From Prorocentrum cordatum (lineage: Eukaryota; Sar; Dinophyceae; Prorocentrales; Prorocentraceae): a stretch of DNA of 64,000 nucleotides. Below are positions 53,421 to 63,159 of this stretch, piece by piece. A program made the translations under genes and the position numbers. The stretch is taken from positions 186,700-250,699 of the forward strand of contig CAUYUJ010015698.1 of NCBI GenBank assembly GCA_963575745.1, in the 5' to 3' direction. How positions within the stretch are numbered: the stretch's first letter is position 1; each line of letters starts with the position of its first letter. The notes beneath the pieces were generated by a model. It saw only the letters and a program-made list of their open reading frames with translations. It was not told the origin of the DNA and did no database searches.

Positions 53421-55500
53421 TATGTGGACGGGGAGGGGCCTTGGATGGGACGACCTGATGGGCGGGGCAATATGTGTTGGACCATGGGCGACCCTCATGT
53501 TACGCATCGGTCCGCCCAAACCCACTCGCGACGTGATCAGAAATCACGAGAGACGATCGTAAGGGAAACGAACAGGTACCGACACCGCTACTCCCCAGAA
53601 CTTTCCAAGGGCGCGTTCTGACTACAATTTCGAGGCGAACCCCGCGGTGGTGACGAGAGTCTCCCCTGGATGCCGAAAAAGCGGAAAGCGAGGGATAGCG
53701 GTGTGAGTACCTTTTTCCTCCTCTGAGTTTTCAAGCCTCCTGGGACCCTTGCCAGGCTCTGAGACCGTCAACAAACAACTCGGGGCCCCGCGCTGTGAAT
53801 AAAAACCATGGCGTCGGAGGTCTGGGAAAGGCGGCCTCCGACAAGATCCGGCGGTTCTCCCGGCGGGTTCCCCGGCAACCTTCTGCTCGGCGGAAGACGG
53901 GCGGTTGTGCTTGACAAGGGGTCCGTAATCAAACTCCAAGGCGAGGGGAGGGGAGAAGAGTGTTTTTGCGAGTCGGCCAATTCAAAGCCCTCGCGCCAAA
54001 CCTGCTCTACCGAGCCCGCACTGTGACTCCAGATCGACAGCCGCAGAGGGCGACCGTGCAACAACGTCAGAATGACTGGCCAGGGCAACTCTGGGCCCCA
54101 GAAGGGCGTATATACCCTCCTGGCAAAGGCCAGGAGAATGAGAACACCTCGCCAGGGCCCAGGATTGCCTGGCCAGACACAACGGTGGTAATGCGAGTAG
54201 ATGCCTTCTGTGGAAAGTAAGCATGGCCAGTGTTATCACAGCCAGCCACCATACACACACGAACACGAACGGACACACATCCTTCCCCTGGCGGTGCCAC
54301 ACAAACAATCTGATTACCGACCAAGCCGAGACATCGGAAACAACGGAGAAAAGCACGACGCAACAACCGGCCGAACAGAATCGACCGAATGCGACCGACA
54401 ACGATGCAACCGACCGAACCGAGTCGCGGACAACCGTGCAGGCGGCCCAGCAGGGTCAAAACACGATAACACATCGATCCTCCTCGATCCTCGCATCTTC
54501 AGTCTACGGCGGCAACAAATATGACCTGCTCGAGCGTGTGTTCACTTGTGGGCGTGCCGCGGGTCCTGAAGCCATCTTCTTCTTCGATTGCAGACCATGA
54601 CAGTTTGCAAAGTGTGTTGGCGGCCGCCCTCGACAGGGGAATGCCCGCCTTCGCTGAGCTCGACGCTCCACGTCGCCTTCGAACGCCCCCGATGCCTCGA
54701 CTCATTTTCACTCGATATCCTGCTCGAGTTCCTGGCACTGCCTCATGTTACAATCGCCCAGGCGAACTTGTCTTCGCTCCGTTGAGTTCGGGACCCTTGC
54801 GGATCGAGATGGGCTTCCCGTTTTCCGGCTCATACGTCCACAGCTCGTCCAGTATCTGTCCGCAGCGGAGGCGGCGCGCCCACATGCAAGCGGACGCTGG
54901 ATGAACATGGATCGCAGACCAACAACACAGGAGGAAACAACTACCGTGCCGAAGATGACGGAGATATCAGGTGCCAAAGTGGGAAGATGAGCAGGCGCGT
55001 GAGCAAGAACAACAAATCAGGGGATGGAGAATGAGGCGGAGGGGGAAATGGAGGTAAAATAAACAACCATGCAAGGGGCAACGATCTGGGGGGGGGGTGC
55101 TGGGCTCACTGGGGGCGACATCGACCTAGAAAATGCATCGCTGCTGAATCGGCGATAGGCTTCCGACACCAAACGCACACGTTCCTGTGCTGGGCGCGCT
55201 ATCCGGCCCCTCTCGGCGACGAGTGGGCGATTGGGGACCCATGCCTCACCCGTGAGCCGATCCCCCTCCTGACGTTGCCTCCTGTCTTTCGGTTGGACCG
55301 CGATAAATGGGGGGGCGATAAACGGGGGTAAAGCGAGGGCTGCCAACAGCAGGCCCCTCAGGGCCCCTGAAGGGGCCCCCTTCGGGCCCAGAAGGGGGCC
55401 TTTAGGGACCGAAGGCGGCACCGTTCTCCCCCCCTCCATCGATCGCCCCCCCCCGTTAGTTTGCGCCCAATACGGGCCACACCGGAGCCCTTCGGCGGCC
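53421..55500. other. No gene recognised
   Basis: Frames 54223-54600 and 54521-54904 (plus) are ATG-initiated, 125 and 127 residues, and not simply repetitive, but overlap each other and have no domain I can name. 55300-55440 is rich in CCC/GGG runs. Confidence 0.35.
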
Positions 55501-55510
55501 GTGGTCGTAG

Positions 55511-55556
55511 GAGGAGGAGGAGGAGGAGGAGGAGGAGGAGGAGGAGGAGGAGGAGG
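55511..55556 (+). repeat. GGA triplet array
   Basis: Uninterrupted GGA units. Confidence 0.95.
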
Positions 55557-55694
55557 ATCACCGCCCCCCCCGGGAGCGCTCGCGGCGAGCGGGGGGAGGA
55601 AGCCAGAGGCCGGAAAGCAGCCGCCAAGAGCCGGCGGAGGCGTCAGAGCACCCCATCGAGCCTCGAAGCGAGCCCGACCTTCCGACATGCCCAG

Positions 55695-55850
55695 GAGGAG
55701 GAGGAGGAGGAGGAGGAGGAGGAGGAGGAGGAGGAGGAGGAGGGAGGAGGAGAGGAGGAGGAGGAGGAGGAGGAAGGAGGAGGAGGAGGAGGAGGAGGAG
55801 GAGGGGGAGGAGGGGGAGGGGGCAGGAGGAGAAGGAAGAGTAGCGGGAAG
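55695..55850 (+). repeat. GGA triplet array
   Basis: GGA units with GGGGGA interruptions. Confidence 0.95.
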
Positions 55851-55902
55851 AGGAGACGAGGACTGCTGGAGGCGGAAGAGGGAGGGGGCAAGGAGGGGCA
55901 CT

Positions 55903-56126
55903 TTCGGCGGCAATTCCTGGGAGCCTCCCATGCCATCTTGTCGGCTCTGGCGAATCGACGCTAATCGACGCAAAATCGACGCTAATCGACGCCAAACCGA
56001 CGCCAATCGATGCTGACCGACGCTGGATCGGCGCTGTCTCATCGACTTCCAGGAGCTAATCGACGCGAGTCAACGCTAAAGACGGAATCAAGAGGGTACT
56101 TCAGGCTCCCATGATTTGCCACCGAA
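55903..56126. mobile_element. TCG-family element, copy 3
   Basis: TTCGGCGGCAATTCCTGGGA ... CAGGCTCCCATGATTTGCCA then CCGAA; the interior is TCGACGCTAA units. Confidence 0.75.
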
Positions 56127-56402
56127 GGTGCCCTGGGGCAGGAGGAGGCGGAGAAAGAGGAGTGGGAAGAGGAGGAGGAGGGGTCAGGAGGAGGAGCAGT
56201 GGGAGGAGGAGACGAGGACTGTTGGGGGCGGAAGACGGAGGGGGTGGGAAGGGGCACCCTGGGGCAGGAGGAGGCGGAGAGGGAGGAGCAGAAGAGACGG
56301 AGCAGAAACGAAGGGGGGAGCAGAACGGAGTGCCCCGGCGGGGAGAGCGCAGTGTACGAAGCATCCGGAGCACAGGGGCTACTGACCTCCTGGCCTCGGC
56401 TA

Positions 56403-56578
56403 CAGTAGGAACCCGACCACAGGAGACCTTCCACAAGAAACCCAAGCCCGAAACTCCCGGACGTGCGTTGATTTCTGGTGTGGGAGCGTCACGCTTTCCA
56501 TAGCAGAACCATCGAAACCCAAGAAACCCAAGGCACCCTTGCGTCAAGCAAGGTGTTTCTTGGCATGGGCCCCCACAG
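56403..56578. mobile_element. Tc1/mariner-like MITE (MAR family), copy 3
   Basis: TA-CAGTAGGAACCCGACC ... GGGCCCCCACAG-TA; TA on both sides. Confidence 0.85.
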
Positions 56579-56681
56579 TAGAGAAGAGCCCTGGCAGGCA
56601 GAGCCGTCTAGTAAACGCACCCGAGGGAGGAATTGAACAGGGCAAAACACTGTAGTACAATCAACCCGTTTGATAAGGATG

Positions 56682-56880
56682 CACAGTAAGGATGCAAGGG
56701 CCTTGGAAGGCCGTGTCGACGCTTTGTGGGCGGGGTGCGGCCAGCGAAAGTGGCCAAGGATGGGCCGAAAGGGAAGGATGCAAGGATAGACTTGTGAAAA
56801 TTGCCCATCCTCACGATGCGGGTTAACCGAACAGGACAAGAGCTTGTAGTAAACGCCCAGGGCCGTTCCGCAAGCGCCAC
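56682..56880 (+). repeat. Dispersed repeat J, copy 2
   Basis: AAGGATGCAAGGGCCTTGG, GGCCAGCGAAAGTGGCC and ACGATGCGGGTTAA in the same order as 32269-32450. Confidence 0.5.
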
Positions 56881-57097
56881 TTCTGGGGTCGAGGTGCTGC
56901 TTCCTCCATGGATCGCCTGGAGGCTTGCCTGAGACGATTCTCTCCAGGGACAGTCGCCCATCGCTGCTGGACGCGGGGACGGGGAGGTCGAGCTGGAACG
57001 GGAGGTCAGGAGCGGGCGAGGCCAGCTGCGGGAGGGGAAGATCCCCCTCCCTGCTTGGAGGCCTCCCCGATGGGGTCGAAGTAGACGTAGCGTCAGG

Positions 57098-57250
57098 TCG
57101 GGCGTGCCCCCTTACAGGCGGAGCTTGGGCGAAACATGAAAAAGACTCGGAGAAGACTCCAACATGGCCAAACAAAAATAATCAAACAGATCGTCCCCAG
57201 ACTTTTTTGACTACTTATGGATATTCCTCCTGCAGAGGGACAGGCCCGAC
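57098..57250. mobile_element. GTC-family element, copy 6
   Basis: GTCGGGCGTGCCCCCTTAC ... AGAGGGACAGGCCCGAC, 153 bp. Confidence 0.75.
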
Positions 57251-57501
57251 TCGAGCGTGGCCGAGGATGGCCCCAAGAGGCAAACACGACGGCGCCAGAA
57301 CGGCCTGCGTCCCGCAGAGGGAGGCTCCCGGCCAAAGGGGGCCCCCCCCGGGAGGCTCCTGCCCGGGGCCCCGGGGCCGTCCACGCGGAACGACTCGGCA
57401 CGACAAACCCGTTGCCCCGGGAGAAGGGTCTGGAGGACTTCTGGGGGACCCACAAAGCGGCCCAAAAGTTACCCGTCGGTCGGAAGAAGCGGGTAGAATT
57501 A

Positions 57502-57657
57502 GGGCGGGCACGTCCCCCATCCCGGGGGGGGATTTTGAACGAGACATTAGAGATGCCCCAAGAATTCCCGAACATATGTCACACTGCTCGAACATGGTCC
57601 CCAGACTATTTCGCTGACTGTTGCTGAATATTCCGCCTGTAGAGGGACAGGCCCGAC
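57502..57657. mobile_element. GTC-family element, copy 7
   Basis: GGGCGGGCACGTCCCCCATC ... AGAGGGACAGGCCCGAC; the left end is diverged. Confidence 0.65.
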
Positions 57658-57732
57658 TTCAGGGTAGGAACAGTAAGTAGGAAGGCGTCGGAAGGAAGAA
57701 GGAAGAAGGACAACCACACGATCATTGAAGTA

Positions 57733-57908
57733 CAGTAGGAACCCGACCACAAGAAACATTCCACAACAAACCCAAGCCTGAAACCCCATGACGTGCGTTG
57801 ATTTCTGATGTGGTAGCGTCACGGTTTCCATAGCAGAGCCATCGAAACCAAAGAAATCCTGGGATCCCTGGAGGCAAGCAGGGTGTTTCTTGGCATGGGC
57901 CCCCACTG
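57733..57908. mobile_element. Tc1/mariner-like MITE (MAR family), copy 4
   Basis: TA-CAGTAGGAACCCGACC ... GGGCCCCCACTG-TA; TA on both sides; very close to copy 3. Confidence 0.85.
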
Positions 57909-57936
57909 TAGGGTGGCGCCTATACAGTAGACTTAG

Positions 57937-58091
57937 GTCGGGCCTGTCCCCCTACAGGGGGATTTTGGGCGAAAAATTAAAAAAAGACTCAAGGCATACC
58001 CCCCAAATTCTCGAAAATGTCAAAAAATAGTCCACGTACTATTCTTTATAACTATGTTTGAATATTCCTCCTATAGAGGGACAGGCCCGAC
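57937..58091. mobile_element. GTC-family element, copy 8
   Basis: GTCGGGCCTGTCCCCCTACA ... AGAGGGACAGGCCCGAC, 155 bp, near-perfect ends. Confidence 0.85.
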
Positions 58092-58171
58092 TTAAAAGTA
58101 GACTGGGCCCTGGGGATGCAGGAATACCTACTCCCAACGACGACCGACGCACAAAGGCCTCGCCCCCTAGG

Positions 58172-58487
58172 TGGGGCCCGAACAGATGGGGTCGGGGGAT
58201 CGCGCCGCGTCGCCGACACATCGGCGATGCATCGGCGATGTATCGGCGACCCGCCGAGGAGGAGGAGGAGGTGGAGGGGGAGGAAGGGGATGGGGCAGGG
58301 GGAGATGGAGGATGAGGAGGAGGAGGAGGAGGAGAAGGAGGAGGAGTAGGATCTGACGTCGGCGCTGCCTCGGCGACGTCGACGAGAAAGCAAATCGGGC
58401 TCCGCATCGAGCCGCGTCGGCGATGCACCAGCGATGCGGCGCGGTCCTGCGACCCCAACTTCTCCGACCCCATGTGGGAGGCCTAGG
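58172..58487. mobile_element. GAT-family element, copy 3
   Basis: Left AGATGGGGTCGGGGGATCGC, CATCGGCGATG palindromes in tandem, an internal GGA array (58258-58350), and right end CCGACCCCATGTGGGAGGCC. Confidence 0.65.
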
Positions 58488-58492
58488 GTGCA

Positions 58493-58600
58493 GGAGCCTC
58501 CCAGATGGGGTCCGAGGATCGCGCCGCATCGCCGATGCATCAACGATGCCTCGGCGACGCATCTGCGAAGCATCGGCGCGGAGAAAGGCGGCGCATCGGG
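58493..58600. mobile_element. GAT-family element, copy 4 (right end not resolved)
   Basis: GAGCCTCCCAGATGGGGTCC, then GCCGATGCATCAACGATGCC; it starts right after copy 3. Confidence 0.5.
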
Positions 58601-58812
58601 CGGAAGGGGGGGTGAGGGGGGTGGTCTGGCTCTGGACATCTGCTTGCTGCAACAATTTGCTACAGTGCGGCCATCATGAGACTCCACCTGCCTGAAACAG
58701 GTGCCGAAAATAGCCAAGATCTGTTCCACGGGGAGGGGTTAAAGGAGGGGGTGCGAGGGCCCGCGCCGATCGGCAAAACGATGAACAAGAAAACGATTAC
58801 CTTCCACCTGCA

Positions 58813-58959
58813 CAGGGCTGAACCTAAACGGTGCTTTTCGATTTCGTCTTGCTTTCCTTTTCCCTCGTTTTTTTGTCTTCAGTCCGCCTCTACCGCAAAA
58901 CGAAATCGGAACGAAAACGGCCCACGAAATCGCCAACACACTGTTGAGGTCCCGCCCTG
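58813..58959. mobile_element. hAT-like MITE, copy 2
   Basis: The left end CAGGGCTGAACCTAAACG is identical to copy 1; the right end is 14/18 inverse. The flanks CACCTGCA and CCCGTGCA share 6 of 8 bases, fitting an 8-bp target duplication. Confidence 0.65.
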
Positions 58960-59462
58960 CCCGTGCACATTTCGGTTCTGCGCGTGCAGCCTTGTTCGCA
59001 CGAGGACCCAGCACACGCCCGAGCGAGGCCGAGATCTGCTCCGACCCCACCTGGGAGGCCTGGGCCTTCGGAGGCAGCTCCTGGGAGGTCTTCGTGAGAA
59101 CGAGTAAGGGAGCAGTGAAGAGCCTCGAGGCCCACTGGAGGGGCCCGTGAGCCCGATGAGGTCCGAGAAAGCCCTATATTAAGCCAAAGCAACCCGGATT
59201 ACGCGGGAGCAAGAGGAATTAGCAGGACTAGGTCATATTAGGCCGGCTTTCGAGCACAGATACATCAGTGCCGATGCTGAGTGCAAACCTGCCTGGAGTT
59301 CTATCCTAGCTCCCCCGAGATGCGACGTTGCGAAAAACTGCAACATCGCACTGCAACATCGCGAAGAACTAGTCACAACGGGAGCCCAAGACCTCATCTC
59401 TCTCTCTCTTTCTCTCTGCGGAATGTGTCGCGCCAGATCGACTTGTGTCGACTCGTCCAGTG
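58960..59462. other. No gene recognised
   Basis: A GAT-family right end (CCGACCCCACCTGGGAGGCC) lies at 59041-59060 without a left partner. A TC-rich patch lies at 59396-59420. Confidence 0.45.
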
Positions 59463-59575
59463 TGAGAAAATGCAAGTGAGAAGGAGAAGGCCTTCTCAGA
59501 AAGCGGCGGGGCCTCTCAGAAGTCCTCGCGCCTATTGAGAACTTGCTGCCTTCGGGGAAACCTGAGAACACTTCC
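59463..59575. mobile_element. AAG-family fragment, copy 3
   Basis: GTGAGAAGGAGAAGGCCTTC then CAGAAAGCGGCGGGGCC; the right end is uncertain. Confidence 0.45.
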
Positions 59576-59582
59576 AATGATA

Positions 59583-59813
59583 GAAGCCTCCTAGATGGGG
59601 TCCGACTAGACAGGGTCGAAAGACCGCGCCGCATCGGCAATGCATCGCCGATATATCGGCGATTCGCCGGCTATGCACCGGCGACGTCGGCGATGCATCG
59701 GCGACGTGGGCGCGGAGAACATCGGGCTCCGCAACGAGCCGCATCGCAGATGCATCGGCGATACGGCGCGAACCTCCGACCCTCTCCGCTCGGACTCCAT
59801 CTGGGAGGCCTAG
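59583..59813. mobile_element. GAT-family element, copy 5
   Basis: GCCTCCTAGATGGGGTCCGA ... TCGGACTCCATCTGGGAGGC are inverse ends; in between are tandem CATCGGCGATG palindromes. Confidence 0.7.
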
Positions 59814-59953
59814 ACAAGGCCCGAAGACTTCCGAGCCTTCTGAGGCCCGCCATTTTGCACTTCCCCCCCCCTGGGCTGGCCGCCTACTCGAGATGCTTTC
59901 ATCACGAGGACCCCTGGAGGCCACAGGTCTTGAGCCGCTCCACGGACTGGCTC

Positions 59954-60148
59954 TTCGGTGGCAACTCATTGGAACCTCCCATACAATCTTGTCGGCTCTC
60001 GCGAGTCGACGCAAATCGACGCTAACTCGACGCTAACTCGACGCTAATCGACGCTAGCCGACGCTAAATCGGCGCTATCTCATCGACGCTGATCGACGCC
60101 AGGGACAGAATTGGGAGGGTATACCAGGCTCCCATGAATCGCTACCGA
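59954..60148. mobile_element. TCG-family element, copy 4
   Basis: TTCGGTGGCAACTCATTGGA ... CAGGCTCCCATGAATCGCTA then CCGA; interior TCGACGCTAAC units. Confidence 0.7.
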
Positions 60149-60385
60149 GGCAGAGGGTATGGGTCGCGAGAAAGAAGAAACCAGAGCACCCTTGATTTGG
60201 CAAGGCCGACCTACTATTAAAACGCTGCGGCGTAATGTTCATGACCAGAGGGGTTGCGGGTCCTCCTCCCTCCTCCCTCTTCGATCCCACTTTGTATATG
60301 ATCCGAGCTATAGCGTCCGTGACCTGCTCCGCCTCCCCCTTCCTGCCCTCCGCCCTCCTCCTCCTCCTCCTCCTCCTCCTCCTCA
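60149..60385 (+). other. Probable 5' remainder of LINE-f and CTC tract
   Basis: A short open frame without a clear EEP motif, then CTC repeats at 60355-60383 just before the recognisable EEP. Confidence 0.35.
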
Positions 60386-60745
60386 CACGATTGGCTGGAG
60401 ATTTCGGCGTTCCTGGACACCTGGATTCCGCCGTGGGTTCTCATGGGCGACTTTCACACTCCCGCTGGTGACGTGTCTGTTTCTCTCTCTCTCTCTCTCC
60501 CTCTCTCTCTCTCTCTGGGTTCCCGCAGCCGGCTAGAGGAGGGGTATGGACACCCTCTGTGCTGGAGATTACGGAGACTGTGTGTACTGAAGGACGTGGA
60601 TCGTCGATTGGTTACTGGGCAGCGTCGGAGGAGATTGCCTTCTGCGTGCGCGATGCCAAGCACGCCCCTTCGCCGTTCGAAACACGCAGGCAAGCCTGCG
60701 AGATCCTGCCGATCAGCAAGCTGTGGAGCAACGACCGTGGAGACG
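60386..60745 (+). pseudogene. LINE-f EEP endonuclease, interrupted by an intron-like insert
   Basis: FLDTWIPPWVLMGDFHTPAG carries the GDFN-type block (Asn replaced by His). After the 56-bp insert (60473-60528) the same frame gives ARGGVWTPSVLEI, VCTEGRGSSIGYWAAS (IDY block, Asp replaced by Gly) and the following region. Skipping the insert brings the two halves into one frame and aligns them with LINE-e. Confidence 0.65.
60473..60528 (+). other. Intron-like TC-rich insert in LINE-f EEP
   Basis: Starts GTGTCTGTTTC, continues as TC repeats and ends GGGTTCCCGCAG. It has GT-AG borders and a polypyrimidine tract, and interrupts the frame exactly between codons (phase 0). Confidence 0.5.
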
Positions 60746-61529
60746 CCTTCACATTCACCCCTCTTCCCTGCCCCGAACGCTCTGGGCCCGACCTCCCGTG
60801 GGAAACGACCCTGGGGCAGCGTGCCGGTGAGGGTTCCCCTCCTCCCCCCCGAGCACCCGGAGGGCAGCTCCCTCTCTCGCACGCCTCTCTGACCGCCCGC
60901 CTGCACAGACCTCGGAGCAACATGCCTGCCGCGGAGCACGGCCGCGGAGCAGCTACTGCTGCCGCGGGCCCGCGGTGTCGATCGGGAGCCCCGAGCCTGC
61001 AGTGAGCGTGGCGGTTGCCCCCTTTTTCGGTTCGGAGGTCTGCAATTGGAAGGCGAGGTGTCTGTGGGCAGAGTTTTCAAAAACCATGCTCGTGTTTTTG
61101 GGCTCACGTTTCTCGGACCCTGGGAAGCATCGGTTGTTCCCAGCGCGTACGTCTTGGCAGAATCTTACGCGGACTGCCAGAGTGTTGCATAGGCGGTTTG
61201 GTGCATCTGTACTGTAGTACTGTCTGCCTGGAGATTCGCGACCTGCCGAAAGGTGGAAAGCTCAGCTTGCTTGCGTCCCACAGAATGTGCCTAGCCTCGA
61301 TCTGCTCAGCAGTGTGTACAATGATGCGGTCCCGACGGCTTGGTCTCAATCTGAGGCGGCGTCGAGGGCTGGCATGCAGGAGTGGTTGTTGAAAACCATA
61401 CCCAAATGAGCCAAGCGAATGCACTCCTGCCTTACATGTGATCATGGGGCTGGGCTTGAATACCTCACCGCCCCTACCAACATGAAAGAAATACATGAAC
61501 CCATGGAAACCGTCTGAACTTGTGGAATA

Positions 61530-61913
61530 AATTCGCCGGCCCAACGGGCCAGGGCGTGCTAAGATCTCCGGTAACAGGTAAACAGTATTTCTAGTTCGCG
61601 CGCGCGGGGCGGCCCCTAGGAGTCCCCGGGCGAAAAGTACCCCGGCAGGTCCCCGGGAGGGTGGGGGTCAGAGATGCTGGACCGGGCAATTTTTCGACAC
61701 CCCTCGCGAGGATCCTGGCCTCCGAGGGGGGGGGGCGCAATCGACTACCCCCGCCCCTGCCCCAAGAGGCCCCCGAGAGCCCCCCAAGAGGCCCTGGGGG
61801 CCCCCAAGACGCCGCCAAGGAGCCCCAAGAGACTCCCAAGAGGTCCCCAAGAGGCCCCCAAGAGGCCCTAAAGAGGGCTCCAGGGCCGGCGGAATGAGCG
61901 AAACGATTAAATA
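61530..61913 (+). mobile_element. CCG element, copy 2, short internal minisatellite
   Basis: Same ends as 34755-35723, but the CCAAGAGGCC minisatellite spans only about 61760-61880. Lies inside LINE-f between EEP and RT. Confidence 0.7.
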
Positions 61914-62602
61914 TTAGTTTGCCCATTATGAAAATAGAAAAAAATCTGATTGGGGTCTCTGATGCCCTGCGGCTGAAGGGCTTGATCCGTGAACCTGGAG
62001 GGATGTCCAAAGCCGCGCGGTTGTGCAAGGTTGATACCTCCACGGGGGTCGATTGCTGGGCCCCGCGTCTTTGTCTCCCTTCCTGGTGCCGCTGGTGGGT
62101 TCTATGCGGATCTCCTCAATCAGTGCGTGCGTGAGATGACGTGACTTACGCAAACCATGTTAGGTGTCAGTGCGCTGTTGCCCAACGCGGCGGATGCTGA
62201 ACGACCTGTGTACGAGTGCCTCAGTTCGTACCGCATCTATTGTAGGGCGCGTGGTCGCAACTTCGACGTCTGGACCCGCCAGGAGTCCAACGTTTGGGAC
62301 ACTGCCATTAGAGGCTCATCGGCACTGCAGGCTGCCATGATGCGTGAGGTTGGTCACGACGTTTTTCTCTTTCCCAGATGTGACCGTATGAAGCCTGCGG
62401 GATCGCATTGGGGCCCAGTACGTTTTTGGATACGGTCGATCCACTTCGCCTCGCTGTATACGCCTTAAAAATGGAATACCCCGCGCAGTGGCTCTACTCT
62501 GGGATTTTGATACATGAGGTTCCTAGGATCCTGGACGTGAGCGGTTTCGTCACGGACATCATTCCTACGGGGTGTGGAAGGTTGCCTGACTGTACCCAGC
62601 GG

Positions 62603-62723
62603 GTGTCATGTAAATGTCTCTCTCTCTCTCTCTCTATTTGTTTTTTTGTTTCTTTCTCTCTCTCTCTCTTTGTCTCTCTCTCTATGTATATATATATATA
62701 TATATAATGCTGCACATGTGCAG
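62603..62723 (+). other. TC/TA insert with intron-like borders in LINE-f RT
   Basis: Starts GTGTCATGTAAATG, holds TC and TA runs and ends ATGCTGCACATGTGCAG. Removal keeps the reading frame, but about 20 residues expected between RT motifs B and C remain missing. Confidence 0.35.
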
Positions 62724-62985
62724 TACTGGCCTGTGTACACGCGAGCGTAGGCCGACGGCATTACGCAAGCGCAGCAGGGTACGCATCAGAAAACGTTGAA
62801 TGCAATCACGCTTGCTGCTGTGCATCTTTGTCACCAACTTGAATCGGCTGGCATTGTGATCTCTGAAAAGAGTGGATGTGCGTGTGTTCCCATCAGGAAT
62901 TTCAGAGCGATTTGGACGGAGTGTTCATATTGTTACTCTCCCGATTCACCCCCCCCGACGAGATACGAACTGGGTGCCATGACTA

Positions 62986-63159
62986 CGGTAGGAGACCGAC
63001 CACAAGAAACCTTCCACAAGAAACCCAACCTTGAGACGCCAGGACGTACACAGATTTTTGGTCTGGGGGCGTCACGCTTTCCAAAACAGAAAGATCGAAA
63101 CCCAGGAAACCCGGGGCACCCTGGGGCAAGCAGGGTGTTCCCTGGTTTGGCCTCCACTG
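62986..63159. mobile_element. Tc1/mariner-like MITE (MAR family), copy 5, inside LINE-f RT
   Basis: TA-CGGTAGGAGACCGACC ... GGCCTCCACTG-TA. Removing it with one TA joins GAMT to TAGKRR and restores the alignment with LINE-a and LINE-b. Confidence 0.85.

Noticed and set aside
53069-53458. Cys/Val-rich small protein
   Set aside because: Translation of the GTGTT/GTGCT microsatellite.
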